NCBI GenBank assembly: GCA_029780115.1
Contig: JAKOZG010000002.1
Coordinates: forward strand, 46,498-110,497
Origin: Thermotogota bacterium
GTDB taxonomy: Bacteria; Thermotogota; Thermotogae; Petrotogales; Petrotogaceae
Direction: 5' to 3'
DNA: 64,000 nt
Made by a program: the position numbers and the translations under genes. Shown here one piece after another: positions 37,253-45,815 of the stretch; the first letter of the stretch is position 1, and each line of letters begins with the position of its first letter. A model generated the notes under the pieces. The model had not been told where the DNA came from and searched no databases. It was given only the letters and a program-made list of their open reading frames with translations.

Positions 37253-38068
37253 ATTAAAATATATATTTCTTTTGATTTTGAAGGTTTAGGAGGAATCTGT
37301 CAATGGGACGATGTAACAAAAGATAATAAAGATTACAAACAGAAATATGCAGTCTCACAGTTAAATGCGCTTCTTGAGCAATTACAAGATCATGAAGTTG
37401 TAATTTCTGATTCACATGCTAGAGGAAATAATATTCCTTGGGAAATAACTAATGACTATCCTAATGTTAAATTAATAAGTGGAGGAATTAGGAAATTTTA
37501 CATGATGACGGGAATAGATGAATCTTTTGATAGGATGATCTTCTTTGGATATCATTCTGGAGTAGGAGAAATGTATTCCACAATGGATCATACTTATTCG
37601 AGTTCTTCCATTCATAATATTTGGATTAATGGAAAAGAAATGAGTGAAACTTTAATAAATGCTGCTTATGGTGGAATTTTCGATGTACCTCTTGCTATGG
37701 TCGTTGGAGACGATAAACTCAAAAGGCAGCTCACTCCGTATTTTAATAAGATATATTATATTGAAACAAAGAAATCATTGGGAAGATATGCTGCTCAATT
37801 TAAACCAATGAAAATTCTTTTGGAAGAAATAAGTGCTACTACAAAATTAATGCTCAGCAAAGATAAAGAATATTTTGAAGTTTTTAGATTCGATAAACCA
37901 ATAGAAATGATTGTAGAATTTAGTGATACTTCAAAAGCTGACATGGTAGAATCTATGCCGTTAATAGAAAGAATAGACGGTAGAAAGGTTAAACTGGTTA
38001 GTGATGATTATAAAACGATCTTTGAAGGTTTATTGGCAATTACGTATATATGTAGTACAAAAAGTTAA
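37253..38068 (+). CDS. dppA: D-aminopeptidase DppA (M55), with apparent ATT start
   Basis: Zinc-dependent peptidase of the DppA family that releases D-amino acids from short peptides. The 271-residue product has FDFEGLGG, SDSHARG, FGYHSGVGE and WINGKEMSET motifs. The only standard start near the 5' end, GTG at 37244, touches the GGGG before it and has no room for a ribosome-binding site. Starting at ATT (37253) places GGGGTGA 5 bp upstream. It also gives M-KIYISFDFE with the metal residues at Asp8 and Glu10, the positions I recall for Bacillus DppA. Identity is firm and the start is inferred. Confidence 0.85.
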   Translation: MKIYISFDFEGLGGICQWDDVTKDNKDYKQKYAVSQLNALLEQLQDHEVVISDSHARGNNIPWEITNDYPNVKLISGGIRKFYMMTGIDESFDRMIFFGYHSGVGEMYSTMDHTYSSSSIHNIWINGKEMSETLINAAYGGIFDVPLAMVVGDDKLKRQLTPYFNKIYYIETKKSLGRYAAQFKPMKILLEEISATTKLMLSKDKEYFEVFRFDKPIEMIVEFSDTSKADMVESMPLIERIDGRKVKLVSDDYKTIFEGLLAITYICSTKS

Positions 38069-38159
38069 TTTGCCAAAGGTACTAAAATTGAAAAAATTTA
38101 TTCTTTATACATAGGTTCAAGAATTTAGAAATTAAATCTTCAAAAATGAGGGATTGAGC

Positions 38160-39044
38160 ATGGACAAAAAGCTAAATAAATTAACCTCTGATGAATACAG
38201 AGTAATAATTGAAAAAGGTACTGAGAAACCTTTTACAGGTAAATATAATGATTTTTTTGAAGAAGGAGTCTATATTTGCAAACAGTGCCATTTGCCCCTG
38301 TACAAATCAGAAAATAAGTTTAAATCTGAAAGTGGATGGCCTAGCTTTGACAAAGAAATTCCTTCATCTATTAGAAGACAACTAGACGAAGATGGAGAAA
38401 GAATTGAGATAGTATGTTCATACTGTGGAGCTCACTTAGGGCATGTTTTTGAATCAGAAGGATATACCAAAACTAATATAAGACATTGCGTAAATTCTAT
38501 TTCAATGGAATTTGTTCCTATAGGAACTCCTTTACCCCGGCAAAGGGCTATATTTGCTGCAGGTTGTTTTTGGGGTGTAGAGTATATGTTTAGAAAAGTT
38601 CACGGAGTTATTGATGTTGTTAATGGTTACACGGGAGGATTTGTTGAAAAACCCACATATCAACAAGTATGTACAGGAAAAACTGGTCATGCAGAAGCGG
38701 TGTTAGTGATATTTGATCCAAATATTGTGGGATATGAAGAATTAGTAAGATATTTCTTTGAAATTCATGATCCAACTCAAATAGGAGGACAAGGACCAGA
38801 TATTGGAGATCAATACCGAAGCGAAATCTTTTATACAGACGAAGAACAGAAGCTAATCGCAGAAAAAGTAATAAAAGAACTGACCGAAAAAGGAATGAAA
38901 ATTGTAACCAAAGTCACAGAAGCTTCTAATTTTTATAAAGCAGAAGAATATCATCAAAACTACTACGAAAAAACAAAAGAGGCTCCGTACTGCCACTTTA
39001 GAAGAAATATTTTTAATACAGACTATATAAAAGTCATAATATAG
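38160..39044 (+). CDS. msrBA: Bifunctional methionine sulfoxide reductase MsrB-MsrA
   Basis: Repairs both methionine sulfoxide epimers. The 294-residue product has an N-terminal MsrB domain (about 1-125). It carries two zinc CxxC pairs (CKQC near 40, CSYC near 89) and catalytic Cys in RHCVNSISMEF. A C-terminal MsrA domain (about 133-290) has AAGCFWG and the GHAEAV motif. The catalytic residue is Cys rather than selenocysteine. The ATG follows GAGGGATTGAGC. It ends at a strong terminator, so it is a separate transcript or ends the dppA one. Confidence 0.93.
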   Translation: MDKKLNKLTSDEYRVIIEKGTEKPFTGKYNDFFEEGVYICKQCHLPLYKSENKFKSESGWPSFDKEIPSSIRRQLDEDGERIEIVCSYCGAHLGHVFESEGYTKTNIRHCVNSISMEFVPIGTPLPRQRAIFAAGCFWGVEYMFRKVHGVIDVVNGYTGGFVEKPTYQQVCTGKTGHAEAVLVIFDPNIVGYEELVRYFFEIHDPTQIGGQGPDIGDQYRSEIFYTDEEQKLIAEKVIKELTEKGMKIVTKVTEASNFYKAEEYHQNYYEKTKEAPYCHFRRNIFNTDYIKVII

Positions 39045-39062
39045 CAGCAATTACTCTAATAT

Positions 39063-39101
39063 AAAGGGTCTGACTTATAACCAATAAGTCAGACCCTTTT
39101 T
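39063..39101 (+). terminator. Intrinsic terminator after msrBA
   Basis: A perfect 16-bp stem (AAAGGGTCTGACTTAT with ATAAGTCAGACCCTTT), loop AACCA and a run of T. It ends 22-60 bp after the msrBA stop codon and separates that gene from the nan-type operon. Confidence 0.93.
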
Positions 39102-39229
39102 GTTATTTGAAGAAGATCACTTTAATATAAATCAATATTAAAAAAATTTCAAATTTATTGAATATCGCTAAAAAGAGTTAATTATTCATGAATAAATTTG
39201 AATAAGAAGTAAAAGCTCTGTTTTCCTGG

Positions 39230-39312
39230 TTTGAAATTTCAAAAAATAATATATATAATGATAATGTAAATCATTTTCGAAATATATAATTAATTTTGAA
39301 AATAACTTTCAA
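39230..39312 (+). promoter_or_regulatory. Promoter and candidate operators of the nanEK operon
   Basis: TTGAAA (39231-39236), 17 bp and TATAAT (39254-39259) form a good sigma-A promoter. The -35 lies inside a 14-bp perfect palindrome TTTGAAATTTCAAA (39230-39243). A second TTGAAA/TTTCAA dyad with a 5-bp spacer lies at 39296-39312, just before the ribosome-binding site. Both could bind the RpiR-type regulator encoded in the operon. The regulator link is inference. Confidence 0.55.
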
Positions 39313-39329
39313 GAAATGGAGGAAGATCG

Positions 39330-40841
39330 TTGAAAACGTTGAAAAAAAACTCATTTATAGTCTCATGTCAAGCAGAAGAGGGAGAACCCTTATTTGGAAA
39401 AGAAATGATGGTTAAAATGTCAATTGCAGCACAAATGGGAGGGGCAGACGCTATTAGGAGCCTTCATCCTGATGTTATAAAGGAGGTTAAAAAAGTAGTT
39501 AAAATTCCTATCATTGGAATTACAAAAAACAGAAATTTAAAAGGTGCTTTTATTACCACTACAAAAAAAGATATAGACGAATTAGTTCAAGCAAAGGCTG
39601 ATTTCATAGCGTTAGATTGTACTAGAAGAGAAAGGCCCGAACCATTACCAGAACTATTCAATTATTTAAAAAGCAAGTATCCTGAAATTGGCATAATAGC
39701 AGATATAGCAGATATAGAAGATGTAAAGAGCATAATTCCTCTAAAACCTGATTATTTTGCAACAACGCTTTCTGGTTATACTGATTATACACTGAACAGA
39801 CCGAGACCCGATTACGATTTAATTCGTGAAATTATCAAAATAACAGATATACCAGTGATCGCAGAAGGTAATTTTTCTACTCCTTTACAAGCTAGAAAAG
39901 CAATACTAAATGGCGCTTATGCTGTAACGGTAGGAACGGCTATTACAAGGCCTCAAATAATAACACAAAAATTTAAGGAATATCTAGCCGATTTTAAGGA
40001 TGATGAATTATTGGCAGTTGGAATTGATATAGGAGGAACGTGGACAAGAGGAGTTCTGGTAGATAGATTTGGAAACATCAAAGAAAACGATAAAGTTCGA
40101 ACTGCTTCCTCCGGGAAAGAAGTTATTTCAAATATGCTTTCTTTAATCAAAAAACTAAAAACTGAAGAAACTCATTTCATAGGTGTAGCAACTGGTGGAA
40201 GGATTGATTTTAAGACAGGAGTAGTAGGATTTTCTACAGGTCTGATTCCAGACTGGAAAGGTGTTCGTATAGCAGACATCATAGAAAAAGAATTCAAAAT
40301 TAGACCTATAGTTGATAACGATGCAAACTGCGCTTCATATTTTCAGCACTTTGTTACGAATGAAGACAACTTACTAATGATAACGGTAGGTACGGGAATA
40401 GGGGGAGGCATCATAAATAATGGAAGGATAATAAGGGGTTCAAAAGGTGGAGGTGGAGAAATAGGGCATATTATCTATCCAGGGAACACAAAAGAATGTT
40501 CATGTGGAAAGGTTGGGTGTGTTGAAACTATCCTTTCGGGAAGATATTTAAAAGAAAATATTTATGGAAAAGAAGGCAAAGAAGTTTCCTCGAAAATAAA
40601 AGAATATTCTAAAGTGATGGCTTGGTTTATTGATACTTTAAAAACCATCCTTGACTTTGATAAATGTTATTTAGGTGGAGTATTACCAAATTATGGGGAT
40701 AAATTTTTAGTAAGTATAAAAAATAGTTTTAAGCAGATCAGCAACGAAAAAAACGCAGATTTTATTAATTACAGTGATTTAGGAGAATTTGCTGGAGCAA
40801 GAGGAGCCGCTTTACTATCTCTACATAAAGGAGAGATCTGA
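39330..40841 (+). CDS. nanEK: NanE-NanK fusion: ManNAc-6-P 2-epimerase and ROK kinase
   Basis: The fusion joins two steps of sialic-acid breakdown. Residues 1 to about 225 are a NanE TIM barrel, with SFIVSCQAEEGEPLF, GITKNR, IADIADIEDV and VIAEGNF. From about 228 a ROK-family kinase starts with VGIDIGGTWTRG, followed by DNDANCASYF, VGTGIGGGIINNG, GGGEIGHI and a zinc motif CSCGKVGCVETILSG. The kinase would phosphorylate ManNAc and the epimerase converts ManNAc-6-P to GlcNAc-6-P. TTG at 39330 has GGAGGAAG upstream. It heads the operon and is followed 1 bp later by rpiR. Confidence 0.9.
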   Translation: MKTLKKNSFIVSCQAEEGEPLFGKEMMVKMSIAAQMGGADAIRSLHPDVIKEVKKVVKIPIIGITKNRNLKGAFITTTKKDIDELVQAKADFIALDCTRRERPEPLPELFNYLKSKYPEIGIIADIADIEDVKSIIPLKPDYFATTLSGYTDYTLNRPRPDYDLIREIIKITDIPVIAEGNFSTPLQARKAILNGAYAVTVGTAITRPQIITQKFKEYLADFKDDELLAVGIDIGGTWTRGVLVDRFGNIKENDKVRTASSGKEVISNMLSLIKKLKTEETHFIGVATGGRIDFKTGVVGFSTGLIPDWKGVRIADIIEKEFKIRPIVDNDANCASYFQHFVTNEDNLLMITVGTGIGGGIINNGRIIRGSKGGGGEIGHIIYPGNTKECSCGKVGCVETILSGRYLKENIYGKEGKEVSSKIKEYSKVMAWFIDTLKTILDFDKCYLGGVLPNYGDKFLVSIKNSFKQISNEKNADFINYSDLGEFAGARGAALLSLHKGEI

Positions 40842-40842
40842 A

Positions 40843-41694
40843 ATGTCAAAGATCAATGCTTTGATAAATTCTAGAATGTACAGTTTCACAAAGTCTGAGA
40901 AACAAGTGGCTGATTATGTATTAAACAATAAGAAAAATGAAATTACTCGCTTGACAATAACTGAATTAGCTTCAAATTGTAATGTCAGTGAAGCCACTGT
41001 TGCAAGGTTTGTCAAAAAAGCAGGTTTCGAATCCTTTCAGGATTTTAAACTTAACCTTGCATTAGATAACGATGATGAAATTATAGAAGAAGAAAAAGAT
41101 ATTACTATCTCCAAAGATGATTCCCCCCAAGATATTCTAATAAAAACAAAACTTGGTTTTTTACAATCCATAGAAAATACCGATGCAATAATTGATATGA
41201 ACAAATTTTTGCAAGCAGTTAATTTTATTAGATCCGCAAAAAAGATTGAAATCTATGGAGTAGGTTCTTCTTCAGCCGTTGGAAAAATTCTTCAGTACAA
41301 ATTAACAAGGTTAGGATTCCCAGCTTATTCCATAGAAGATCCACACATGCAAGCTATTTCTGCGGCTACGTTAGGTTTGGGAGATTTAGCATTTGGAATA
41401 AGTCAAAGTGGCTCAACCAAAGATACTGTGGATTCTTTAGCCCTAGCAAAAAAACATGGAGCAACTACTATCTGCTTAACAGAACACGTAAATTCCCCCA
41501 TAACAAAGTATGCTGATGTTGTATTGGAAGTATACTCCGGTGAAAATCCTGTTAAGACAAGTGCTGGAAGATCTATTTTAGTTCAAGTGCTTGCTGTCGA
41601 ATTGCTTTCAGGTCTCTTATATTCCACAGAACATGAAAAAGCTATAAAAGCGGGAAAAGAAACCGCGAGTGCGGTAGTAAATAAATTGTATTGA
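40843..41694 (+). CDS. RpiR/MurR-family transcriptional regulator
   Basis: A 283-residue sugar-phosphate regulator. The N-terminal helix-turn-helix (about 1-75) has LTITELASNCNVSEATVARF. A C-terminal SIS domain (about 120-255) with YGVGSSSAVGKIL and GISQSGSTKDTVD would sense a phosphosugar such as ManNAc-6-P. The ATG at 40843 has AAAGGAGAGATC upstream, inside the end of nanEK. RpiR-type NanR regulators control sialic-acid genes in several bacteria. The same role is inferred here. Confidence 0.88.
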   Translation: MSKINALINSRMYSFTKSEKQVADYVLNNKKNEITRLTITELASNCNVSEATVARFVKKAGFESFQDFKLNLALDNDDEIIEEEKDITISKDDSPQDILIKTKLGFLQSIENTDAIIDMNKFLQAVNFIRSAKKIEIYGVGSSSAVGKILQYKLTRLGFPAYSIEDPHMQAISAATLGLGDLAFGISQSGSTKDTVDSLALAKKHGATTICLTEHVNSPITKYADVVLEVYSGENPVKTSAGRSILVQVLAVELLSGLLYSTEHEKAIKAGKETASAVVNKLY

Positions 41695-41704
41695 GGTGAT
41701 CTAT

Positions 41705-41743
41705 GTGAAATACGATGTAAAGATCATTGAAGGTCACAATTAA
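41705..41743 (+). other. Very short ORF between rpiR and the binding protein
   Basis: AGGTGAT is followed by GTG and 11 further codons (MKYDVKIIEGHN). It is too short to call a gene. It may be the head of a lost gene or a leader peptide. The rest of 41744-41837 shows no coding sequence. Confidence 0.25.
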
Positions 41744-41837
41744 TATGAGAGAGGGGTGATAATATAACTCGAAAATATATCTAATTAATAGTGTTAAATT
41801 TTTGATTTCTAAGACTAAAGAAAGGAGATGTATTAAG

Positions 41838-43475
41838 GTGAAAAAGTTTAGTGTAGCTACATTGTTAGGGTTATTTGTTTTTGTTGCAGTATTAGGCAAC
41901 TTCAGCTTTGCTACAGTTCGTCTAGCAGATCCTAGGGTTAGACAAGCCATAGCTTATGCAATTGACGTAGACACTATCTGTGAAACCCTATTGGAAGGAA
42001 AAGCTTCTCCAGCAGACTGTCTGATTCCAGATAAGGATTGGAAGGCTGAAGGGTTAAATGATTATAAATACAATCCTGCAAAAGCTAAACAACTTCTCAA
42101 AGAGGCTGGATGGGATTCTAACTACGTCCTAGATGTCGTTTACTACTATGGAGACCAATTAACCGTTGATCTAATGACCGCTGTCCAAGCTTACCTCGCT
42201 GATGTTGGAATAAAGATGAAGTTTAGAAAATTAGAAGGAGATTTAACTACTTTGTTGTGGACTCCACCTCAAGATCCAGCAAAAGGACCATCAGCTGTAA
42301 ATTGGGATTTAGCTTATGCCGGAATAAGTGCTCTTACATTACACGAATATTATAACCGATTTAGAAGTGGTGCATCTTCTAATTCACATACTCCCACAGA
42401 TCCAGAACTTGACAGATTAATAGATGCAATTAATGCGACAGCTGATGTGGAAGAACAAAGAAAGGCCTTTATTGAACTAACAAAATATGAAAATGAAGTC
42501 TTACCAGAAATACCTCTCTATTACCAACAAGGATTTATAGTCGAAAGTAAAAGAGTTAATCGTAAAGGAATTCCATATGGAAATGAACAATTTGCTTATG
42601 ATTGGAGAATTATCGATTGGGATGTACAACCTGATAAAAATGGAGAAAGAATATTGTACACTAATGGAGGACCTGTTGAGTTTTTTGAAGGACCTTTCGT
42701 AAATCCTGGAACAAGCCAGTTGTTGTATCTTAAACTTTTATTCGATAGGCTTATAATAGCGGATGAAAAATTAAATCCTAAAAAAGGGCAATTGGCTTCT
42801 GAATATTCCGTAAGCGAAGATGGATTAACTATTGAGTTTGTACTCCGTGATGGTATTAAATGGCATGATGGAGTCACCATAACTCCAGAAGATGTCAAAT
42901 TTACTTTCGAATATTATGCTAAAGTTCCACAATTAAATGCAGTTGCTCTTTTCACAATAAGTTGTTTAAAAGGTTACGATGACTACATGATGGGTAAAAG
43001 CGATGAAATCACAGGAATTGTTATCGATGGGAATAAAGTCACTTTCTATTTTGAAAAGCTAGATCCAAACGCATTAATGACTTTTTCGCAATGGCCGCCG
43101 CTCCCAAAGCATTTACTAGAAAATACCGATCCGCTTCAAGCTCAAAGAGCTTCTTACTGGCAAAGACCAGTAGGTTCTGGCCCGTTCATAATTGAAGATG
43201 TTAAAATGAATAATTATGTTACATACGTAAGATGGGATGAATATTGGGACAAAGGATCCGGAAACATCGAGAAGATACAATCCTATCCAAGTGGAGAAAG
43301 TGATCCAAACCTTGTTGTTAATACAGAAGCTGGTAAAGTAGATTTTGCATATACTAAAAGTGTTGAGCAGGCAAGTGCTCTTGAGCAAATAAACCATGTA
43401 ACTCTTATTCCCTTTGATATGAGATTTACACGCCTATTTTATGTCAACAAATTTCCAACAAAGGATGAACTGTAG
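41838..43475 (+). CDS. Family 5 solute-binding protein with circularly permuted domain order
   Basis: Exported binding protein (545 residues) of an Opp/Dpp-type importer. The signal peptide is MKKFSVATLLGLFVFVAVLG, then NFSFA. Residues 27-262 carry motifs that normally lie in the C-terminal half of this family (DPRVRQAIAYAID, YNPAKAKQLLKEAGW, then the final EIPLYYQ region). Residues 268-545 carry the normal N-terminal half (RILYTNGG, LASEYSVSEDGLTIEF, IKWHDGVTITPEDVKFTF, PVGSGPFII). The protein ends at RLFYVNKFPTKDEL, which would normally run straight into the DPRVRQAI segment. The GTG start follows AAGGAGATG. Sialic acid as cargo is inferred from the operon. Confidence 0.85.
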   Translation: MKKFSVATLLGLFVFVAVLGNFSFATVRLADPRVRQAIAYAIDVDTICETLLEGKASPADCLIPDKDWKAEGLNDYKYNPAKAKQLLKEAGWDSNYVLDVVYYYGDQLTVDLMTAVQAYLADVGIKMKFRKLEGDLTTLLWTPPQDPAKGPSAVNWDLAYAGISALTLHEYYNRFRSGASSNSHTPTDPELDRLIDAINATADVEEQRKAFIELTKYENEVLPEIPLYYQQGFIVESKRVNRKGIPYGNEQFAYDWRIIDWDVQPDKNGERILYTNGGPVEFFEGPFVNPGTSQLLYLKLLFDRLIIADEKLNPKKGQLASEYSVSEDGLTIEFVLRDGIKWHDGVTITPEDVKFTFEYYAKVPQLNAVALFTISCLKGYDDYMMGKSDEITGIVIDGNKVTFYFEKLDPNALMTFSQWPPLPKHLLENTDPLQAQRASYWQRPVGSGPFIIEDVKMNNYVTYVRWDEYWDKGSGNIEKIQSYPSGESDPNLVVNTEAGKVDFAYTKSVEQASALEQINHVTLIPFDMRFTRLFYVNKFPTKDEL

Positions 43476-43497
43476 CTGTTAAAAAGATGCAATATTA

Positions 43498-43599
43498 AAA
43501 AGACTGAGAAATACTAGTATGATTCAATAATAGTTTCTAAGTCTTTTCTTACGGGCTTTCTCTTTTCTTTGTATTTATTAAATAGGAAAGAGAAAGCCC
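43498..43599. repeat. Two hairpins in the gap between binding protein and permease genes
   Basis: The first is a 14-bp stem with one mismatch (43498-43511 with 43534-43547, 22-nt loop). The second is a 15-bp stem GGGCTTTCTCTTTTC with GGAAAGAGAAAGCCC (43553-43567 / 43585-43599) and one G-T pair. Neither has a clean T run. Such hairpins often stabilise the upstream binding-protein message. The rest of the 429-bp gap (43476-43904) holds one 37-codon open stretch (43582-43692) without a proper start. Confidence 0.55.
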
Positions 43600-43904
43600 C
43601 TATATCTGAACAACAAACATAATTTGAAAAATCTTTATGAGTTAGATGCTAAAGTTGGCATTTCAGCAATAAATAATTTAAAAGATAAAAACTAGAATCT
43701 AAGTGCGGTGTAAGGATAAAACTCTTCCTTATTCTTCTTTCCCTAGTTATAGATTATGCCAAAAGAATTTAGATTAAAAGATTTTTTGAAAAGAAGAAGT
43801 ATTAATAATCTAGCCAACAAGAAAGACATAAATTCTATAATAACCATTAAATTAGATTCTTAGAACTTCAAATGTCTTGGAAGAAAAAGGAGGGAAACGA
43901 TTAA

Positions 43905-44864
43905 ATGCATACTTATATAATAAGAAGAATATTGATACTTATTCCAATGCTATTGGTAATAACTTTTCTAATATATTTGGGAATAGAATTGATGCCAGGT
44001 GATGCGGTTTCTTTTATGATAGGCCCCGAAGCTGCAGCTAATATACCCATAGAAAGATTAGACGAATTAAGGGAATCGTTGGGTTTAAATGATCCTTTCT
44101 TAATTAGATATTTCCGATGGCTAGGAGGAATATTTAAAGGAGACTTTGGTTATAGTTTAAGCAGTGGAGTTCCGATTTCACAAATAGTTTTTTCTCGATT
44201 ACCTGCAACTATCGAACTTGCAATAGCTGCATTGCTCTTTTCTACTCTTTTAGGGAGTATATTAGGAATTATTAGTGCTTTGAAAAAAGGGAGCATCTTG
44301 GATAATGTTTTGACTGTTGCTGGAATGGTTGGCCTTTCTTTGCCTCAATTTTTCTTTGGATTGGTTGCAATTGTTATATTTTCTCTTAATTTAGGTTGGC
44401 TACCCGTAGGTGGTCGAATGATGCCTGGTTACGAAACTTTTTTGGATCGACTTCCTCATTTGATATTGCCGGCGATAGTTTTAGGTTCTTCATTAACTGG
44501 AGGAGTAATGAGATACGCAAGAAATAGTATGTTGGAATCATTGAACAAAGATTTCATAAAAACAGCAAGAAGTAAAGGGTTACCTGAATGGAGAGTTAAT
44601 TTCATTCACGGTTTTAGAGTTGCTATGACACCTGTTGTTGTCCTAGTAGGCTTTAGACTACCCATGCTAGTGGGAGGAACTGTTGTTATAGAGGAAATAT
44701 TTCAATGGCCCGGTATGGGAAGAGAGTTCTTGTCAGCAGTTCGTGGTCAAGATTTACCTCTTATAATGATGATAGCTTTATTTACTGTATCAGCCGTTTT
44801 AATTGCTAGCTTTTTAATAGATATTCTAACAGCGCTGATAGATCCTAGAGTTAGATTAGAATAA
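43905..44864 (+). CDS. Opp/Dpp-type ABC transporter permease (DppB/OppB)
   Basis: A 319-residue inner-membrane permease with six hydrophobic helices. The N-terminus MHTYIIRRILILIPMLLVI is typical of the family. The coupling-loop EAA region is TARSKGLPEWRVNFIHGFRVAMTPV (about 220-245), followed by LVGGTVVIEEIFQWPGMGREF. AGGAGGG precedes the ATG. It pairs with the next permease gene 12 bp away. Confidence 0.92.
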   Translation: MHTYIIRRILILIPMLLVITFLIYLGIELMPGDAVSFMIGPEAAANIPIERLDELRESLGLNDPFLIRYFRWLGGIFKGDFGYSLSSGVPISQIVFSRLPATIELAIAALLFSTLLGSILGIISALKKGSILDNVLTVAGMVGLSLPQFFFGLVAIVIFSLNLGWLPVGGRMMPGYETFLDRLPHLILPAIVLGSSLTGGVMRYARNSMLESLNKDFIKTARSKGLPEWRVNFIHGFRVAMTPVVVLVGFRLPMLVGGTVVIEEIFQWPGMGREFLSAVRGQDLPLIMMIALFTVSAVLIASFLIDILTALIDPRVRLE

Positions 44865-44876
44865 AGGAGCGAAGTT

Positions 44877-45800
44877 ATGAATAAGAATAAAATTAGTAAG
44901 TTAGACAAAAAAATGGATAAAATTAAAGAAAAAGAAGAAAAAGGACTGCTAAAAGAGCAGAAGATGAATCGAACCTTAAGAAAGTTTTTAAATAATAAAT
45001 TAGCAGTTATTGGGTTGTTCATCCTGTTAGCTATTACTTTCTCAAGTATTTTTGCACCAATTATTTGTCGCTACGAGCCCGGAAAAATAGATCTAAGAAA
45101 CGCATTAAAGCCACCTTCTCGGGCTCATATTTTTGGTACAGACAAATTGGGTAAAGATGTTTTTGCTCGAGTTCTTTACGGTGGAAGAATTTCGATTTTA
45201 GTTGGTTTTGGAAGCGGAATAGGTTCTGCAATAATTGGTGTTTTAATAGGTAGTTATGCAGGTTATAAAGGTGGATGGTTCGACAAAACTTTTCTTAGAA
45301 TTTCAGAAGTACTCATAGCCTTTCCACAAATTATATTGGTTTTATTACTTGTTACTATAGTAGGACAAAGTCTTTGGAATTTATTATTCATTTTTATATT
45401 AACAGGTTGGGCGCCTATGTATAGAATGGCAAGGGCTAGAATGCTTTCTATAAGAGAAGAAGAATATGTTCAAGCTCTTAAAGCTTTTGGAGTAAGTGAT
45501 TTTGTCATTTGTTACAAGCACATGCTTCCCAACGCAATTGGCCCAATAGTCATAAATATTACCTTAAGTACAGCAATGTTTATTTTAGAAGAAACCTCTC
45601 TTAGTTTTTTAGGGTTAGGTGTTCCATTAAACTTACCAACTTGGGGAAACATTTTGTATGCCGCACAAAATATATCAATTTTGAGAAATAATTGGTGGAT
45701 ATGGTTGCCACCAGGAATAATGATTTCTCTATTTGTACTAGGGCTAAATTTTGTAGGAGATGGATTAAGAGACGCTTTTGATCCAACTTATCAAGGATAG
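44877..45800 (+). CDS. Opp/Dpp-type ABC transporter permease (DppC/OppC)
   Basis: A 307-residue permease with an extra charged N-terminal extension (Lys/Glu-rich to about 35) before the OppC N-terminal region and six helices. The FGTDKLGKDVFARVLYGGRISI motif (about 84-105) and EEEYVQALKAFGVSDFVI coupling region are characteristic, as is PTWGNILY near the C-terminus. AAAGGAG precedes the ATG. It completes the membrane part with the preceding gene. Confidence 0.92.
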   Translation: MNKNKISKLDKKMDKIKEKEEKGLLKEQKMNRTLRKFLNNKLAVIGLFILLAITFSSIFAPIICRYEPGKIDLRNALKPPSRAHIFGTDKLGKDVFARVLYGGRISILVGFGSGIGSAIIGVLIGSYAGYKGGWFDKTFLRISEVLIAFPQIILVLLLVTIVGQSLWNLLFIFILTGWAPMYRMARARMLSIREEEYVQALKAFGVSDFVICYKHMLPNAIGPIVINITLSTAMFILEETSLSFLGLGVPLNLPTWGNILYAAQNISILRNNWWIWLPPGIMISLFVLGLNFVGDGLRDAFDPTYQG

Positions 45801-45815
45801 AAAGGAGAGCCAAAT

